Origin: Plantibacter flavus
GTDB taxonomy: Bacteria; Actinomycetota; Actinomycetes; Actinomycetales; Microbacteriaceae
Assembly (NCBI RefSeq): GCF_002024505.1
Contig: NZ_CP019402.1
Span: forward strand, 1,922,001 to 1,986,000
Direction of reading: 5' to 3'
Length of the DNA stretch: 64,000 nucleotides
The stretch's first letter is position 1. The number at the start of each line of letters is the position of its first letter. A program made the translations under genes and the position numbers. This document shows positions 52,938-61,325 of the stretch, in pieces. The notes under the pieces are model-generated. The model made no database searches, was not told where the DNA came from, and saw only the letters and a list, made by a program, of their open reading frames with translations.

Positions 52938-53867
52938 ATGAGCCACACCCTCGAACCGGGCACGACCGCTGCGCCCGCCGGGTCGCCGGTGGAGGCACGC
53001 CGCAGGCACTACGCGGAGTTCTACGGCCTCGCACCGTTGCCGACGGAGTTCGGGGTGGTGCTCGGCAACTGCCAGGCTGAATCCCTGCGCACCGTGATGG
53101 ATGCGCCGGACCGCCGGTTCGTGCGCGTTCCGGCCGTGCACGAGATGACCGCCGAGGACGCGGAGCGGCTGCACGAGGTGGTGGGGGCGGCGCACACCGT
53201 GGTGTCGCAACCCGTGCGGGACGACTACCACGGACTGCCGCTCGGCACACGACAGGTCGCCGCCGCCACGAGCGCGAGCGTGCTGACGGTGACTCCGGTG
53301 CGGTTCGGTGGGTTGCATCCGTTCCAGGCCGCCGTCCGGGTCCCCGGCGTCGAGGAGAACCCGCCGCTCGTGGCGTACCACGACGTCCGGACGCTCGCGG
53401 CCGCCGCAGGCATCCCCGTCGTGCCTGCCCTCCAGCCGGACGCCGTGCGCGCGATCGGCCGAGTCTCCGTCGAGGAACTGCGGCGACGCGAGGCCGCGAC
53501 CGACGTGCCGGTGTCCGACCTCTTCGACGCGGTCACCGCCGACCACGCGCGCACCGTCAATCACCCGGGGAACGCGATCTGGCTGCCGCTCGGCGCCCGC
53601 ATCCTCGAGGCCCTGGGGGCGCCAGGCGGCGTCACCGACCCCGGACGCCCCCTGCTCAACGCGGTGCGCGCGCCCATCGCACCCGAGGTCGTCGACGCCT
53701 GGTCCCTGACGGACGAGCCCCGCGACCACTGGATCATCGAGGGCGTCGAGGTCGACGACGCCGAGGTGCGCGCCGCCCACACCGATTGGTACGCGTCCCA
53801 CCCCGAGTTCGTCGTCGTCGCCGTCGACCGGCTCGCGGCCCTGCTCTCCGTGTGGCGCAACGCGTGA
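52938..53867 (+). CDS. WcbI-family polysaccharide-biosynthesis protein (putative acetyltransferase)
   Basis: A 309-residue protein. The N-terminal VVLGNCQAESLR carries the GNCQ motif of the WcbI family, which binds CoA and is associated with capsule or cell-surface polysaccharide acetylation. VNHPGNAIWLPLG near residue 195 is a second conserved block with His. It overlaps the following glycosyltransferase by four bases (GTGA), which supports a role in surface glycan synthesis. Confidence 0.8.
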   Translation: MSHTLEPGTTAAPAGSPVEARRRHYAEFYGLAPLPTEFGVVLGNCQAESLRTVMDAPDRRFVRVPAVHEMTAEDAERLHEVVGAAHTVVSQPVRDDYHGLPLGTRQVAAATSASVLTVTPVRFGGLHPFQAAVRVPGVEENPPLVAYHDVRTLAAAAGIPVVPALQPDAVRAIGRVSVEELRRREAATDVPVSDLFDAVTADHARTVNHPGNAIWLPLGARILEALGAPGGVTDPGRPLLNAVRAPIAPEVVDAWSLTDEPRDHWIIEGVEVDDAEVRAAHTDWYASHPEFVVVAVDRLAALLSVWRNA

Positions 53868-55174
53868 ACGGGAGTGCGCAGCCGTGGGTCGTCGGCAACC
53901 GGTGGGACACGCTCGACGACGTCCAGCCTGATCCGCTGCCGCGCGTCTCGGTGATCGTCGCGCACTACGACCAGCCCGGTGAGCTGCTCCGGACCCTGCA
54001 CGCCCTCGCCGCGCAGGACTACCCGCGTCACCTCCTGGAGGTGATCGTCGCCGACGACGGTTCCCCTGGTGACGTGTCGGTTCCGGACGACGTGATCCTC
54101 GTCCGGCAGGAGGACCAGGGGTTCCGGCTCGCCGCCGTCCGCAATCTGGGCGTGCGGGCGAGCAGTGGCGAGGTGTTGTGCTTCCTCGATGCCGACACGG
54201 TCCCCGAGCCGGGCTACGTGCGCGCGCTCACGCGGCTGCCCGCCCTGCTGCCCGAGGCGGTCACGGTGGGGCGGCGTCGCCATGCCGACTTCACCGGGGT
54301 CGCCCTGGAGGCTCCTGTCGTCGAGGCGGCCGCCGGCCGTGAGCTCGCCGAACCGGCATGGCTCGCCGAGGCGTACGCGCGCAGTCGGGATCTGCGCAAC
54401 GCGGACGATAGGTCCTATCGGTTCATGATCGGCGCGGTCATCGCCTGCTCGCGGAGCATGTTCGACGAGGTCGGCGGATTCGACGAGTCGTTCACCTCGT
54501 ACGGCGGGGAGGACTGGGAGTGGGCGCACCGCATGTGGCAGGCGGGAGCGGTCTTCGCCCATGTCCCGGCCGCGGTGGCTTGGCACGACGGCCCCGAGTG
54601 GGCGGAGCGGGACGGCTCAGGCATGGACCGCGCGAACGCGCAGACCATGCGGCTCTTCTCGTCGATCCCCGTGTCGGGGTCCGCGCCGCGGGCGCTGTGG
54701 TCGGCCGCGGTCGATCTCGTCGTGCGGCTGCGGGGCGACCACACGGCGGCCGCTCGGTTCGTCGCGGCGGACTCGCTCTTCGCAGCCTTCCCGCAGGCTC
54801 GATTGGTCCTCGAGGACGGCGGAGCTGAGGAGCTCGGGGAAGACCCGCGCGTCCTCAGTGGAGCAGCCGGAGTCGATGCCCGCGTGACGTGGGAGTTCGA
54901 CCGCCCGATCGTGATCCTCGACCCGACGTGGATCGTCGGTCTCGTCGACCGCCTCGGCACCGGAGACGTGGGCACCGTCGAGCTCGTCGACCCGGACGGC
55001 GCGTCGCTCGGCCGCGTGCGATCCCGGCGGGCCAGGCGGCGTGAGGAACGTTGGGCCACATCCGCCGCCTTCGAGACGCAGCAGCTCGTCGCCGACGGCG
55101 TCCGGCAGCTCCGGCCTGATCCCCGGGTGGCGGCCTGGGTCGGCGGCTGGGGTGGACCCTCGTCGTTCTGCTGA
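53864..55174 (+). CDS. Glycosyltransferase family 2
   Basis: A 436-residue enzyme. The GT-A domain starts VSVIVAHYDQPGELLRTLHAL (in part), has the acidic VIVADDGS and FLDADTVPEPG motifs for nucleotide-sugar and metal, and a GGEDWEWAHRMWQAG block as in galactosyltransferase-like GT2 enzymes. The C-terminal 130 residues are uncharacterised. It begins at GTG overlapping the WcbI stop; the longer upstream frame is arginine-rich shadow. Probably adds a sugar to a surface glycan that the WcbI protein modifies. Confidence 0.87.
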   Translation: MNGSAQPWVVGNRWDTLDDVQPDPLPRVSVIVAHYDQPGELLRTLHALAAQDYPRHLLEVIVADDGSPGDVSVPDDVILVRQEDQGFRLAAVRNLGVRASSGEVLCFLDADTVPEPGYVRALTRLPALLPEAVTVGRRRHADFTGVALEAPVVEAAAGRELAEPAWLAEAYARSRDLRNADDRSYRFMIGAVIACSRSMFDEVGGFDESFTSYGGEDWEWAHRMWQAGAVFAHVPAAVAWHDGPEWAERDGSGMDRANAQTMRLFSSIPVSGSAPRALWSAAVDLVVRLRGDHTAAARFVAADSLFAAFPQARLVLEDGGAEELGEDPRVLSGAAGVDARVTWEFDRPIVILDPTWIVGLVDRLGTGDVGTVELVDPDGASLGRVRSRRARRREERWATSAAFETQQLVADGVRQLRPDPRVAAWVGGWGGPSSFC

Positions 55175-55296
55175 CCCGATCGGCGACGACGTGCTCCGCG
55201 CAAGGATCACGCGGCCCGAACGCAGGCCCTCCGTCGAACCACTGCACCACCGGACGCGCTGAGTGCAACCCCACCGGTTCCGGCCGAGGTCTCGTT

Positions 55297-55302
55297 TAGC
55301 GT
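55297..55302 (+). promoter_or_regulatory. TAGCGT -10 element upstream of SDR
   Basis: TAGCGT ends seven bases before the ATG of the SDR gene, again without a ribosome site, consistent with a leaderless mRNA. Confidence 0.5.
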
Positions 55303-55309
55303 GGTCGTC

Positions 55310-56209
55310 ATGTCTCCGCGCGACCAGTACGAACTGACCAACCCCGTGACCCAGTACGACCGGGTCGAGCCCCCGCTGCAGCATCAGTCGGAGCCCGGCG
55401 TGCAGGCCAAGATGAACCCCGTGCCCGACCTCGGAGAGGCGAGCTACCGGGGGAGTGGACGCCTCACGGGTCGCAAGGCGCTCATCACGGGCGGCGACTC
55501 CGGTATCGGTGCCGCCACGGCGATCGCGTTCGCCCGCGAAGGCGCGGACGTGGTCATCGCCCACCTGCCGGGTGAGGAGGAGGACGCCGAGCACGTCCTC
55601 TCGCTCATCGCCGACGCCGGGCGCCGGGGCAAGGCGATCGTCGCCGACATCTCGCACGCCGACCAGTGCCGTCGGCTCGTGGCGGAGGCAGCCGAGTTCC
55701 TCGGCGGCCTCGACATCTTGGTCAACAACGCCGGCAAGCAGATCGCCGTCGACCGGGTGGAGGACCTCAGCGACGAGCAGTTCGAGGAGACGTTCCGCAC
55801 GAACGTCTTCGCGAACTTCTGGATCACCAAGGCGGCACTCGCCCACCTCGGCGAGGGCGCGAGCATCGTGAACACGGCATCGCTCGAGGCGTACAAGCCG
55901 TCACCCGACCGGCTCGACTACGCGGCTACGAAGGCCGCGATCAACAACCTCTCCAAGGGGCTCGCGCTGCAGCTCGCCTCCCGGGGGATCCGCGTGAACG
56001 TCGTCGCCCCCGGCCCCGTGTGGACCGCGTTGCAGGTCTCCGACGGCGTCTCCGACGAGCAGATGGAGCACTTCGACGACGAGAACACCTACCAGCGTGC
56101 CGGGCAGCCGGCTGAACTCGCGCCGGCGTACGTCTACCTCGCCTCGGCGGAGTCCGGCTACGTCTCCGGGGCGACGCTGAACGTCAACGGCGGCATGGTC
56201 ACCCCGTGA
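55310..56209 (+). CDS. SDR-family oxidoreductase, YghA-like
   Basis: A 299-residue SDR with the N-terminal extension of the YghA/YhdF group. The cofactor motif is ITGGDSGIGAATAIAF (about 56-70), then NNAGKQ and the catalytic SLEAYKPSPDRLDYAATKAA (Tyr-x-x-x-Lys). It starts at ATG; a GTG nine bases earlier is possible. It overlaps the next gene by four bases. Such enzymes act on diverse aldehydes or ketones. Confidence 0.87.
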   Translation: MSPRDQYELTNPVTQYDRVEPPLQHQSEPGVQAKMNPVPDLGEASYRGSGRLTGRKALITGGDSGIGAATAIAFAREGADVVIAHLPGEEEDAEHVLSLIADAGRRGKAIVADISHADQCRRLVAEAAEFLGGLDILVNNAGKQIAVDRVEDLSDEQFEETFRTNVFANFWITKAALAHLGEGASIVNTASLEAYKPSPDRLDYAATKAAINNLSKGLALQLASRGIRVNVVAPGPVWTALQVSDGVSDEQMEHFDDENTYQRAGQPAELAPAYVYLASAESGYVSGATLNVNGGMVTP

Positions 56210-57594
56210 CCGCGGCTGCGTGCACGGTCTTCTTCCTTCCCGGGCTCGGGCTCGACGCCGCCGCGGTCGCACCAGTGGCTCGCGAGCTCGACGCTCGGTT
56301 CCGGATGATCGCCGTCGAGCTGCCCGGACAGGGCGACACGGCCGACGCACCGGACGGCTCGGTCGACTCGCAGGTCGACGCTGCCCTCGCCGTGATCGCG
56401 GAGCAGGCCGACGGCGGACCCTGGATGCTGTGTGCGCACAGCATGGGTGGCAAGGTCGCCGCCGGGATCGCCGCCCGGGTCCGCGACGGCGACGTCCCCG
56501 TGTTCGGGCTCCTCGGCGTCGTGCTCCTGGCACCGTCACCGCCCACGCCCGAGCCGATGCCTGACGCCAAGCGCCACCAGATGCTCAGCTGGATCGAGGA
56601 CGGGCCCATCGCCGAGGCGGACGCGCAGACCTTCGTCGACGACAACGTGGGTGCACCTCTGCCGACCGAGCTGCAGGCCGCCGCCGTGGCGTCCGTGCAG
56701 GCCATGTCGCCCGTCGCGTGGCGCCGCTGGCTCGAGCAGGGCAGCGAGGAGGACATCGCGTCCTCCGTCGGCAAGCTCGACCTCCCGTGCATCGTGCTCG
56801 CCGGAGATCAGGACGAGGCGCTCGGAGCCGCAGTGCAGCCCGAGCTGCTCTCGGACGTCTACCCCCGTGCACGATTCGTGTCGCTCGCAGGAGCCGGACA
56901 TCTGCTCTCGTACGAGCGTCCGGTCACGGTCGCGCGCGCGCTCACCGAGTTCTGGGACGAGATCGTCGCACACAGCGCCATCGTCCCAGCCGAGTGGGGG
57001 CTCGTCATCGCGTCCCTGCGGACCACGCCGCGGGTGCGCAGCGCGCTGGCACGACGCGCCCTGCCGGATGACCCCGAGTATCGGCCCCGCGTCCTGAGCG
57101 TGGAACAGCTGGACCTGCTCCGTTCCGTCGCCGATCGCCTGGTTCCCCAGGCGACCGAGGGGCGGATCGATCTCGCCGCCCGGGTCGACGCCGACCTCGC
57201 AGCAGGTGGTGGCGACGGATGGCGGCCGGTCGGAGGGCTCACGGACGACGAGGCCTACCGCGCCGGATTGGATGATCTCCGAACCGCGTGGCCGGACTCG
57301 GCCGATGACCAGGATGCCGTGATCCGTGCCGTGATCGACGGCCAGGGCGTCCCCGGGGGCGCCATCGACGGAGACGATCTGCGGCGCTGGTTCGAGGACC
57401 TGCGCGTGGACGTCACGCGGGAGTGGCTCATCCATCCCGCGTCGCTGGCCCGCGTCGGCTACGACGGGTTCGCGACCGGCGCTGAAGACGTCGACTTCGC
57501 CGGCTACCGCGAGTTGGGTGCCGGCACCAGAGACGATTGGGAGCCCGCCGAACTCGGCGTCGCGCCCGCACAGCAGCAGGAGGACGCAGCGTGA
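56206..57594 (+). CDS. Alpha/beta-hydrolase fused to gluconate 2-dehydrogenase subunit-3-like domain
   Basis: A 462-residue two-domain protein. Residues 1-250 are an alpha/beta hydrolase with oxyanion region FFLPGLGLDA, nucleophile elbow CAHSMGGK, and a late catalytic His (GAGHLLSY). Residues about 285-440 (RVLSVEQLDLLRSVADRLVP, EWLIHPASLARVGYDGFA, in part) resemble gluconate 2-dehydrogenase subunit 3, normally a separate small subunit of GMC dehydrogenases. It starts with GTG overlapping the SDR stop and overlaps the GMC gene, so hydrolase and dehydrogenase subunit are tied to the flavoprotein. Substrate unknown. Confidence 0.8.
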   Translation: MTAAACTVFFLPGLGLDAAAVAPVARELDARFRMIAVELPGQGDTADAPDGSVDSQVDAALAVIAEQADGGPWMLCAHSMGGKVAAGIAARVRDGDVPVFGLLGVVLLAPSPPTPEPMPDAKRHQMLSWIEDGPIAEADAQTFVDDNVGAPLPTELQAAAVASVQAMSPVAWRRWLEQGSEEDIASSVGKLDLPCIVLAGDQDEALGAAVQPELLSDVYPRARFVSLAGAGHLLSYERPVTVARALTEFWDEIVAHSAIVPAEWGLVIASLRTTPRVRSALARRALPDDPEYRPRVLSVEQLDLLRSVADRLVPQATEGRIDLAARVDADLAAGGGDGWRPVGGLTDDEAYRAGLDDLRTAWPDSADDQDAVIRAVIDGQGVPGGAIDGDDLRRWFEDLRVDVTREWLIHPASLARVGYDGFATGAEDVDFAGYRELGAGTRDDWEPAELGVAPAQQQEDAA

Positions 57595-59138
57595 ACCTGG
57601 ACACCATGAAGACCTACGACCTCGACGACAGCGTCGACGTCGTGGTGGTCGGTACCGGTGCGGGTGGCGCACCACTGCTCGCGCGACTCGCTGCAGCGGG
57701 ACTCCGCGTCGTCGCCCTCGAAGCGGGGCCGAATCACGACCCTGCCGAGTCCACCCCGGACGAGGTCGACGCGACGACGATCAACTGGATGTCCAGCCGG
57801 TTCAGCGGTGGAGACGCTCCGACGGCGTTCGGCCCGAACAACAGCGGGTTCGGCGTCGGCGGTGGCACCGTGCACTGGGGCGCGTTCACGCCCCGGCCGG
57901 ACGCCCGTGACCTGCGTCTGCGCAGCGAGACCGGTTTCGGACGCGACTGGCCCGTCGATCACGCGGAGTTCACGCGCTACGTCGAAGAGGTCGAGGCGAC
58001 CATCGGTGTCTCCGGGCCGACGCCGTATCCGTGGGACCCGTCGCGGACCTATCTGTACGCGCCGCCGAAGCGCAACGCGCCTGCCGACCTCATGGCGAAG
58101 GGCGCGGAGTCGCTCGGCATCCGAGCGACCGACGCACCCGCCGCGATCATCACCCGCGACCGCGATCAGCCTCACCATGGCCTGCGGCGTGCCACGACGA
58201 ACGTCGGCTCGATCCACCAGGGCGAGCGCCACGGTGCGAAGGCGACGACGGCCATCACCTACCTGCCGGCTGCGGTCGCGGCGGGGGCGGAGATCCGACC
58301 GGACGCCGTCGTGCACACCATCGAGCGGGACGCCCGCGGTCGGGTGACGGGCGTCGTCTATCGCCAGGACGGTGTCGACAAGCGGCAGCGCTGCGAGGTG
58401 CTCGTGTTGGCGGGCGGCGGGGTGGAGACCCCTCGGCTCCTGCTGCACAACGGCCTCGCGAACGCCAGCGGTCAGGTGGGTCGGAACTTCCTGGCCCACG
58501 GGGCGGTGCAGGTGTGGGGACGGTTCGACGAGCAGATCCGCGGCTACCGCGGCTACCCGTCGGCGCTCATCACCGAGGACTTCGTCCGCCCCGAAGGTGC
58601 TGACTTCGCCGGAGGGTATCTGTTGCAGAGCCTCGGCGTCATGCCGTTCAACTACGCGACGACCCTCGTGCGCGGCGGCGGGCTCTGGGGCACCGAGCTG
58701 GTCGACGAGCTCGACGCGTCCCGGTACAACGCCGGCATCGGGATGAACGCCGAGTGTCTGCCCGCCGACGGTAACCGGCTCGAGCTCTCGTCGGAGGAGG
58801 ACGAATGGGGTCTGCCGCGTGCGACCGTCTCGTTCTCGCCCGGTGACAACGAGCAGGCCATCGACCGCCACGCCATCCGCACGATGACGGACATCCTCAC
58901 GGCAGCCGGTGCGCGGAGCACCAGGGTGCTCGCGCGCACGGCGCACACGCTCGGCACGTGCCGGATGAGCGACGATCCGAGTGACGGCGTGGTTGACGGG
59001 GATGGGCGATCGCACGACATCGACAACCTGTGGATCTGTGACAACTCCACGTTCCCGAGCGCGCTCTCCGCGAACCCGGGTCTTGCACAGATGGCGTTGT
59101 CGCTGCGCACCGCCGACCGGATGCTCGCGGCCCGGTGA
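57591..59138 (+). CDS. GMC-family oxidoreductase (FAD dehydrogenase)
   Basis: A 515-residue flavoprotein of the glucose-methanol-choline type. FAD motif VVVVGTGAGGAPLLARLAAAG (in part) near residue 14, GGGTVHWGAFTPR, EVLVLAGGGVETPRLLLHN, and the C-terminal HTLGTCRMSDDPSDGVVD and NPGLAQMALSLR with the active-site His/Asn region. It starts at GTG with AGGAGGA seven bases upstream. The preceding gene encodes its probable subunit-3 partner. Likely oxidises a sugar, polyol or lactone; no cytochrome c subunit is nearby. Confidence 0.88.
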   Translation: MNLDTMKTYDLDDSVDVVVVGTGAGGAPLLARLAAAGLRVVALEAGPNHDPAESTPDEVDATTINWMSSRFSGGDAPTAFGPNNSGFGVGGGTVHWGAFTPRPDARDLRLRSETGFGRDWPVDHAEFTRYVEEVEATIGVSGPTPYPWDPSRTYLYAPPKRNAPADLMAKGAESLGIRATDAPAAIITRDRDQPHHGLRRATTNVGSIHQGERHGAKATTAITYLPAAVAAGAEIRPDAVVHTIERDARGRVTGVVYRQDGVDKRQRCEVLVLAGGGVETPRLLLHNGLANASGQVGRNFLAHGAVQVWGRFDEQIRGYRGYPSALITEDFVRPEGADFAGGYLLQSLGVMPFNYATTLVRGGGLWGTELVDELDASRYNAGIGMNAECLPADGNRLELSSEEDEWGLPRATVSFSPGDNEQAIDRHAIRTMTDILTAAGARSTRVLARTAHTLGTCRMSDDPSDGVVDGDGRSHDIDNLWICDNSTFPSALSANPGLAQMALSLRTADRMLAAR

Positions 59139-59178
59139 CGGCGGCGCCGCCGGCAGGTGAGCGAGGATGGGTCGGGAG

Positions 59179-59613
59179 TCAGCCGTTCGCCTCGACGATG
59201 ACGATGGCCGCGCCGCTCGGTAGCACCTCCAGCACGGTGTGACCGGCGGCCCTCGCATCGGCGGCGCTCGGGAACGACAACCGGGCCTGATAGATCGGAT
59301 CGGGGAACCCGTAGCGACGCAGCTTCTCGACCCGGACGTCCTTGGCGAGCGGAATGTGCATCGTGGTGCGCACCTGCTCCCGCAGCTCCTGCTGGCAGAC
59401 CGAATCCACGCCTGCGTAGCCGCAGACGGACACGTCACCTTCGAGGAACGAGCTGTAGCTGCCTTGAAACGACCCCAGTAGCGCGACGACGAGGACGACG
59501 AAGCCGGCCATACAACCGATGGCCACCCCGAGCGTTCCCAGCATTTGACGCACGGTCCGTGGTTTACGAGACCATCCGCCGTCTGATTCCGCGAGAAGAT
59601 CGTCGATCGTCAT
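59179..59613 (-). CDS. Membrane-anchored hypothetical protein
   Basis: A 144-residue protein with a 30-residue cytoplasmic N-terminus, one predicted membrane helix (LGVAIGCMAGFVVLVVALLG) and an outside domain with two cysteines (VCGYAGVDSVC). It converges on the GMC gene. I recognise no family. The ATG (MTIDDLLAE) has a weak AGGGG; a longer reading upstream is less credible. Confidence 0.55.
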   Translation of the reverse strand: MTIDDLLAESDGGWSRKPRTVRQMLGTLGVAIGCMAGFVVLVVALLGSFQGSYSSFLEGDVSVCGYAGVDSVCQQELREQVRTTMHIPLAKDVRVEKLRRYGFPDPIYQARLSFPSAADARAAGHTVLEVLPSGAAIVIVEANG

Positions 59614-59688
59614 GCGCCCACACCCCTGAGTTGCATGACGTAAGGCTAGCGGTGGCCGCTCCCGGCCTGGTTGCGCACGAACGCCTCC

Positions 59689-59694
59689 TAGGCT
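59689..59694 (+). promoter_or_regulatory. TAGGCT -10 element, probable leaderless promoter
   Basis: TAGGCT ends six bases before the hydrolase ATG, with no Shine-Dalgarno sequence. Confidence 0.55.
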
Positions 59695-59700
59695 GGACTG

Positions 59701-60495
59701 ATGGTCTCGACACGGAAGCAGCTGATCGTCGACGACGGGGTCACGATCTCGTACACCGTGTTCGAGGGTTCCGAGCCGGCGTCGGTCATCCTCCACGGAC
59801 TCGCCGGGAGCAGTCGGGAGTTCCTTCCAACGGCTCGAGCGCTTGCCGGACGATCGGTCGTCCTCATCGACCAGCGTGGCCACGGAGAGAGTACGAGGCG
59901 GCCGATGGACACCTCTCGAGCGGCGTACGTCTCGGATGTCGCACGGGTGATCGAAGCCGAGACATCAGAACCGGTGATCGTCATCGGGCAGTCGATGGGC
60001 GCGCATACCGCGATGCTCCTGGCTGCCGACAGGCCAGACATCGTTCGCGCGCTGGTCATGCTCGAAGGGGACCAGGGCAGCGGCACGGTGGAGGATCACC
60101 GAGCCCTCGGCGGTTTCTTCCGGTCGTGGAACGTCCCGTTCGCAAGTCGATCGGACGCGGCGGCGGAGCTTGGTGACGGGCCGCTCGAACGTGCCTGGGT
60201 CGAGGATCTGGAGGAGACAGTCGACGGGTTGGTCCCACGATTCGATGCAGACGTCATGCAGACGACGATCGAGGCGGTCGGGGAGCCTCGCTGGCGCGAG
60301 TGGGAGAGCATCGACGTGCCAACCCTCGTGGTCTATGCAGACGGAGGAATGTTCACCGAGGATAAGAAGGCGGCGTTCGCAGGCCGGGGCAGGCGCGCAC
60401 GTCGCGTCGATCTCAGCGGTGCATCGCATGATGCGCACCTTGACGCGCATGAGCAGTGGGTCGAGGCGCTCCGCACCTTCATCGATGCGCAGTGA
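59701..60495 (+). CDS. Alpha/beta-fold hydrolase
   Basis: A 264-residue hydrolase. The oxyanion region is SVILHGLAGSSREF, the nucleophile elbow is VIGQSMGAHTAM (Ser about residue 99), the acid is likely Asp in VVYADGGMF and the catalytic His is in SGASHDAHLDAH. Size and motifs fit the large alpha/beta-hydrolase superfamily; substrate cannot be deduced. Probably a leaderless gene. Confidence 0.85.
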   Translation: MVSTRKQLIVDDGVTISYTVFEGSEPASVILHGLAGSSREFLPTARALAGRSVVLIDQRGHGESTRRPMDTSRAAYVSDVARVIEAETSEPVIVIGQSMGAHTAMLLAADRPDIVRALVMLEGDQGSGTVEDHRALGGFFRSWNVPFASRSDAAAELGDGPLERAWVEDLEETVDGLVPRFDADVMQTTIEAVGEPRWREWESIDVPTLVVYADGGMFTEDKKAAFAGRGRRARRVDLSGASHDAHLDAHEQWVEALRTFIDAQ

Positions 60496-60548
60496 GATGA
60501 CACGCACCGCATCAGGTCGGGCCCATCTCGCCGGCCCCGCCGTCAGCG

Positions 60549-60554
60549 TAAGGT
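60549..60554 (+). promoter_or_regulatory. TAAGGT -10 element, probable leaderless promoter
   Basis: TAAGGT ends six bases before the ATG of the membrane-protein gene, with no ribosome site. Confidence 0.5.
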
Positions 60555-60560
60555 CGTCGC

Positions 60561-61259
60561 ATGCCCCTCGAGCAACCCCCGCAGCCTGAACGGAGGCGAG
60601 CGCTCTCGAAGCCCTCGGCCGCGTCATCCACGGCGGCAGCCTGGAACGCCTTCCTGCTCCGAGCTGAGGCGAGAGCTTGGATCAATGCCACCGAGCGTGG
60701 ACAGCGACAGCCTGAGGTCGGCGATGTCGCGCTGGAGGTCCTGCTCCTGGAGTACGGTCGCCCGGCCCGCTTGGCGCTCGGGCTCGTCTCGTCCGTAGCA
60801 CTCGTCGTGGCCGCCACCCTCGCCGTCGCGACCGTGACCGTCCTCGGTCCGTTCTGGGTGGGGGAGAGCGGGGCGTTCTTCGGCTCCGTGGTCCTCATCG
60901 GGTTCGCGGTCGCGCTGACGAGCGTCGTCATCCTGCTCGGGCTGCAGGTCTCCGAGAACCGCATCATCCGCGCCGTCTCCGCGTGGTCCGAGGTGACGCC
61001 GCAGACCACCGACCCGCAGGAAGCGCCGACCGGAGCGGAGGACACCGTCGACCGTCGGGAGGCAGTGGCGTTGCGCGCCCTCTTCCTGGCGGTCTCGGGC
61101 GCAGGGATCGCCGCAACCGTCGTCGTGATGGTCTGGCTGTCCTCCGCCGAAGGCGGATCGTTCGTGCTGCCGCTCCTCGTCGCTGCGGTCTTGCAGCTGA
61201 TCATCTGGCTCGCGGTCTGCTCCGGGGTCGTCCGCGTGCTGCAGTCGTCGCGGGTCTGA
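60561..61259 (+). CDS. Four-helix membrane protein, unknown function
   Basis: A 232-residue protein with a basic, soluble first 70 residues and four predicted helices in two pairs (about 75-125 and 175-225), separated by a hydrophilic loop with QTTDPQEAPTGAEDTVDRRE. I do not recognise the family. Codon usage matches neighbours. Confidence 0.6.
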   Translation: MPLEQPPQPERRRALSKPSAASSTAAAWNAFLLRAEARAWINATERGQRQPEVGDVALEVLLLEYGRPARLALGLVSSVALVVAATLAVATVTVLGPFWVGESGAFFGSVVLIGFAVALTSVVILLGLQVSENRIIRAVSAWSEVTPQTTDPQEAPTGAEDTVDRREAVALRALFLAVSGAGIAATVVVMVWLSSAEGGSFVLPLLVAAVLQLIIWLAVCSGVVRVLQSSRV

Positions 61260-61325
61260 CGAGCGCGGCGGTCGACCGTGTCGCGGTGCTCAACTGAGAC
61301 GGTCGGAACCGAGCCCGGGGCGAAC

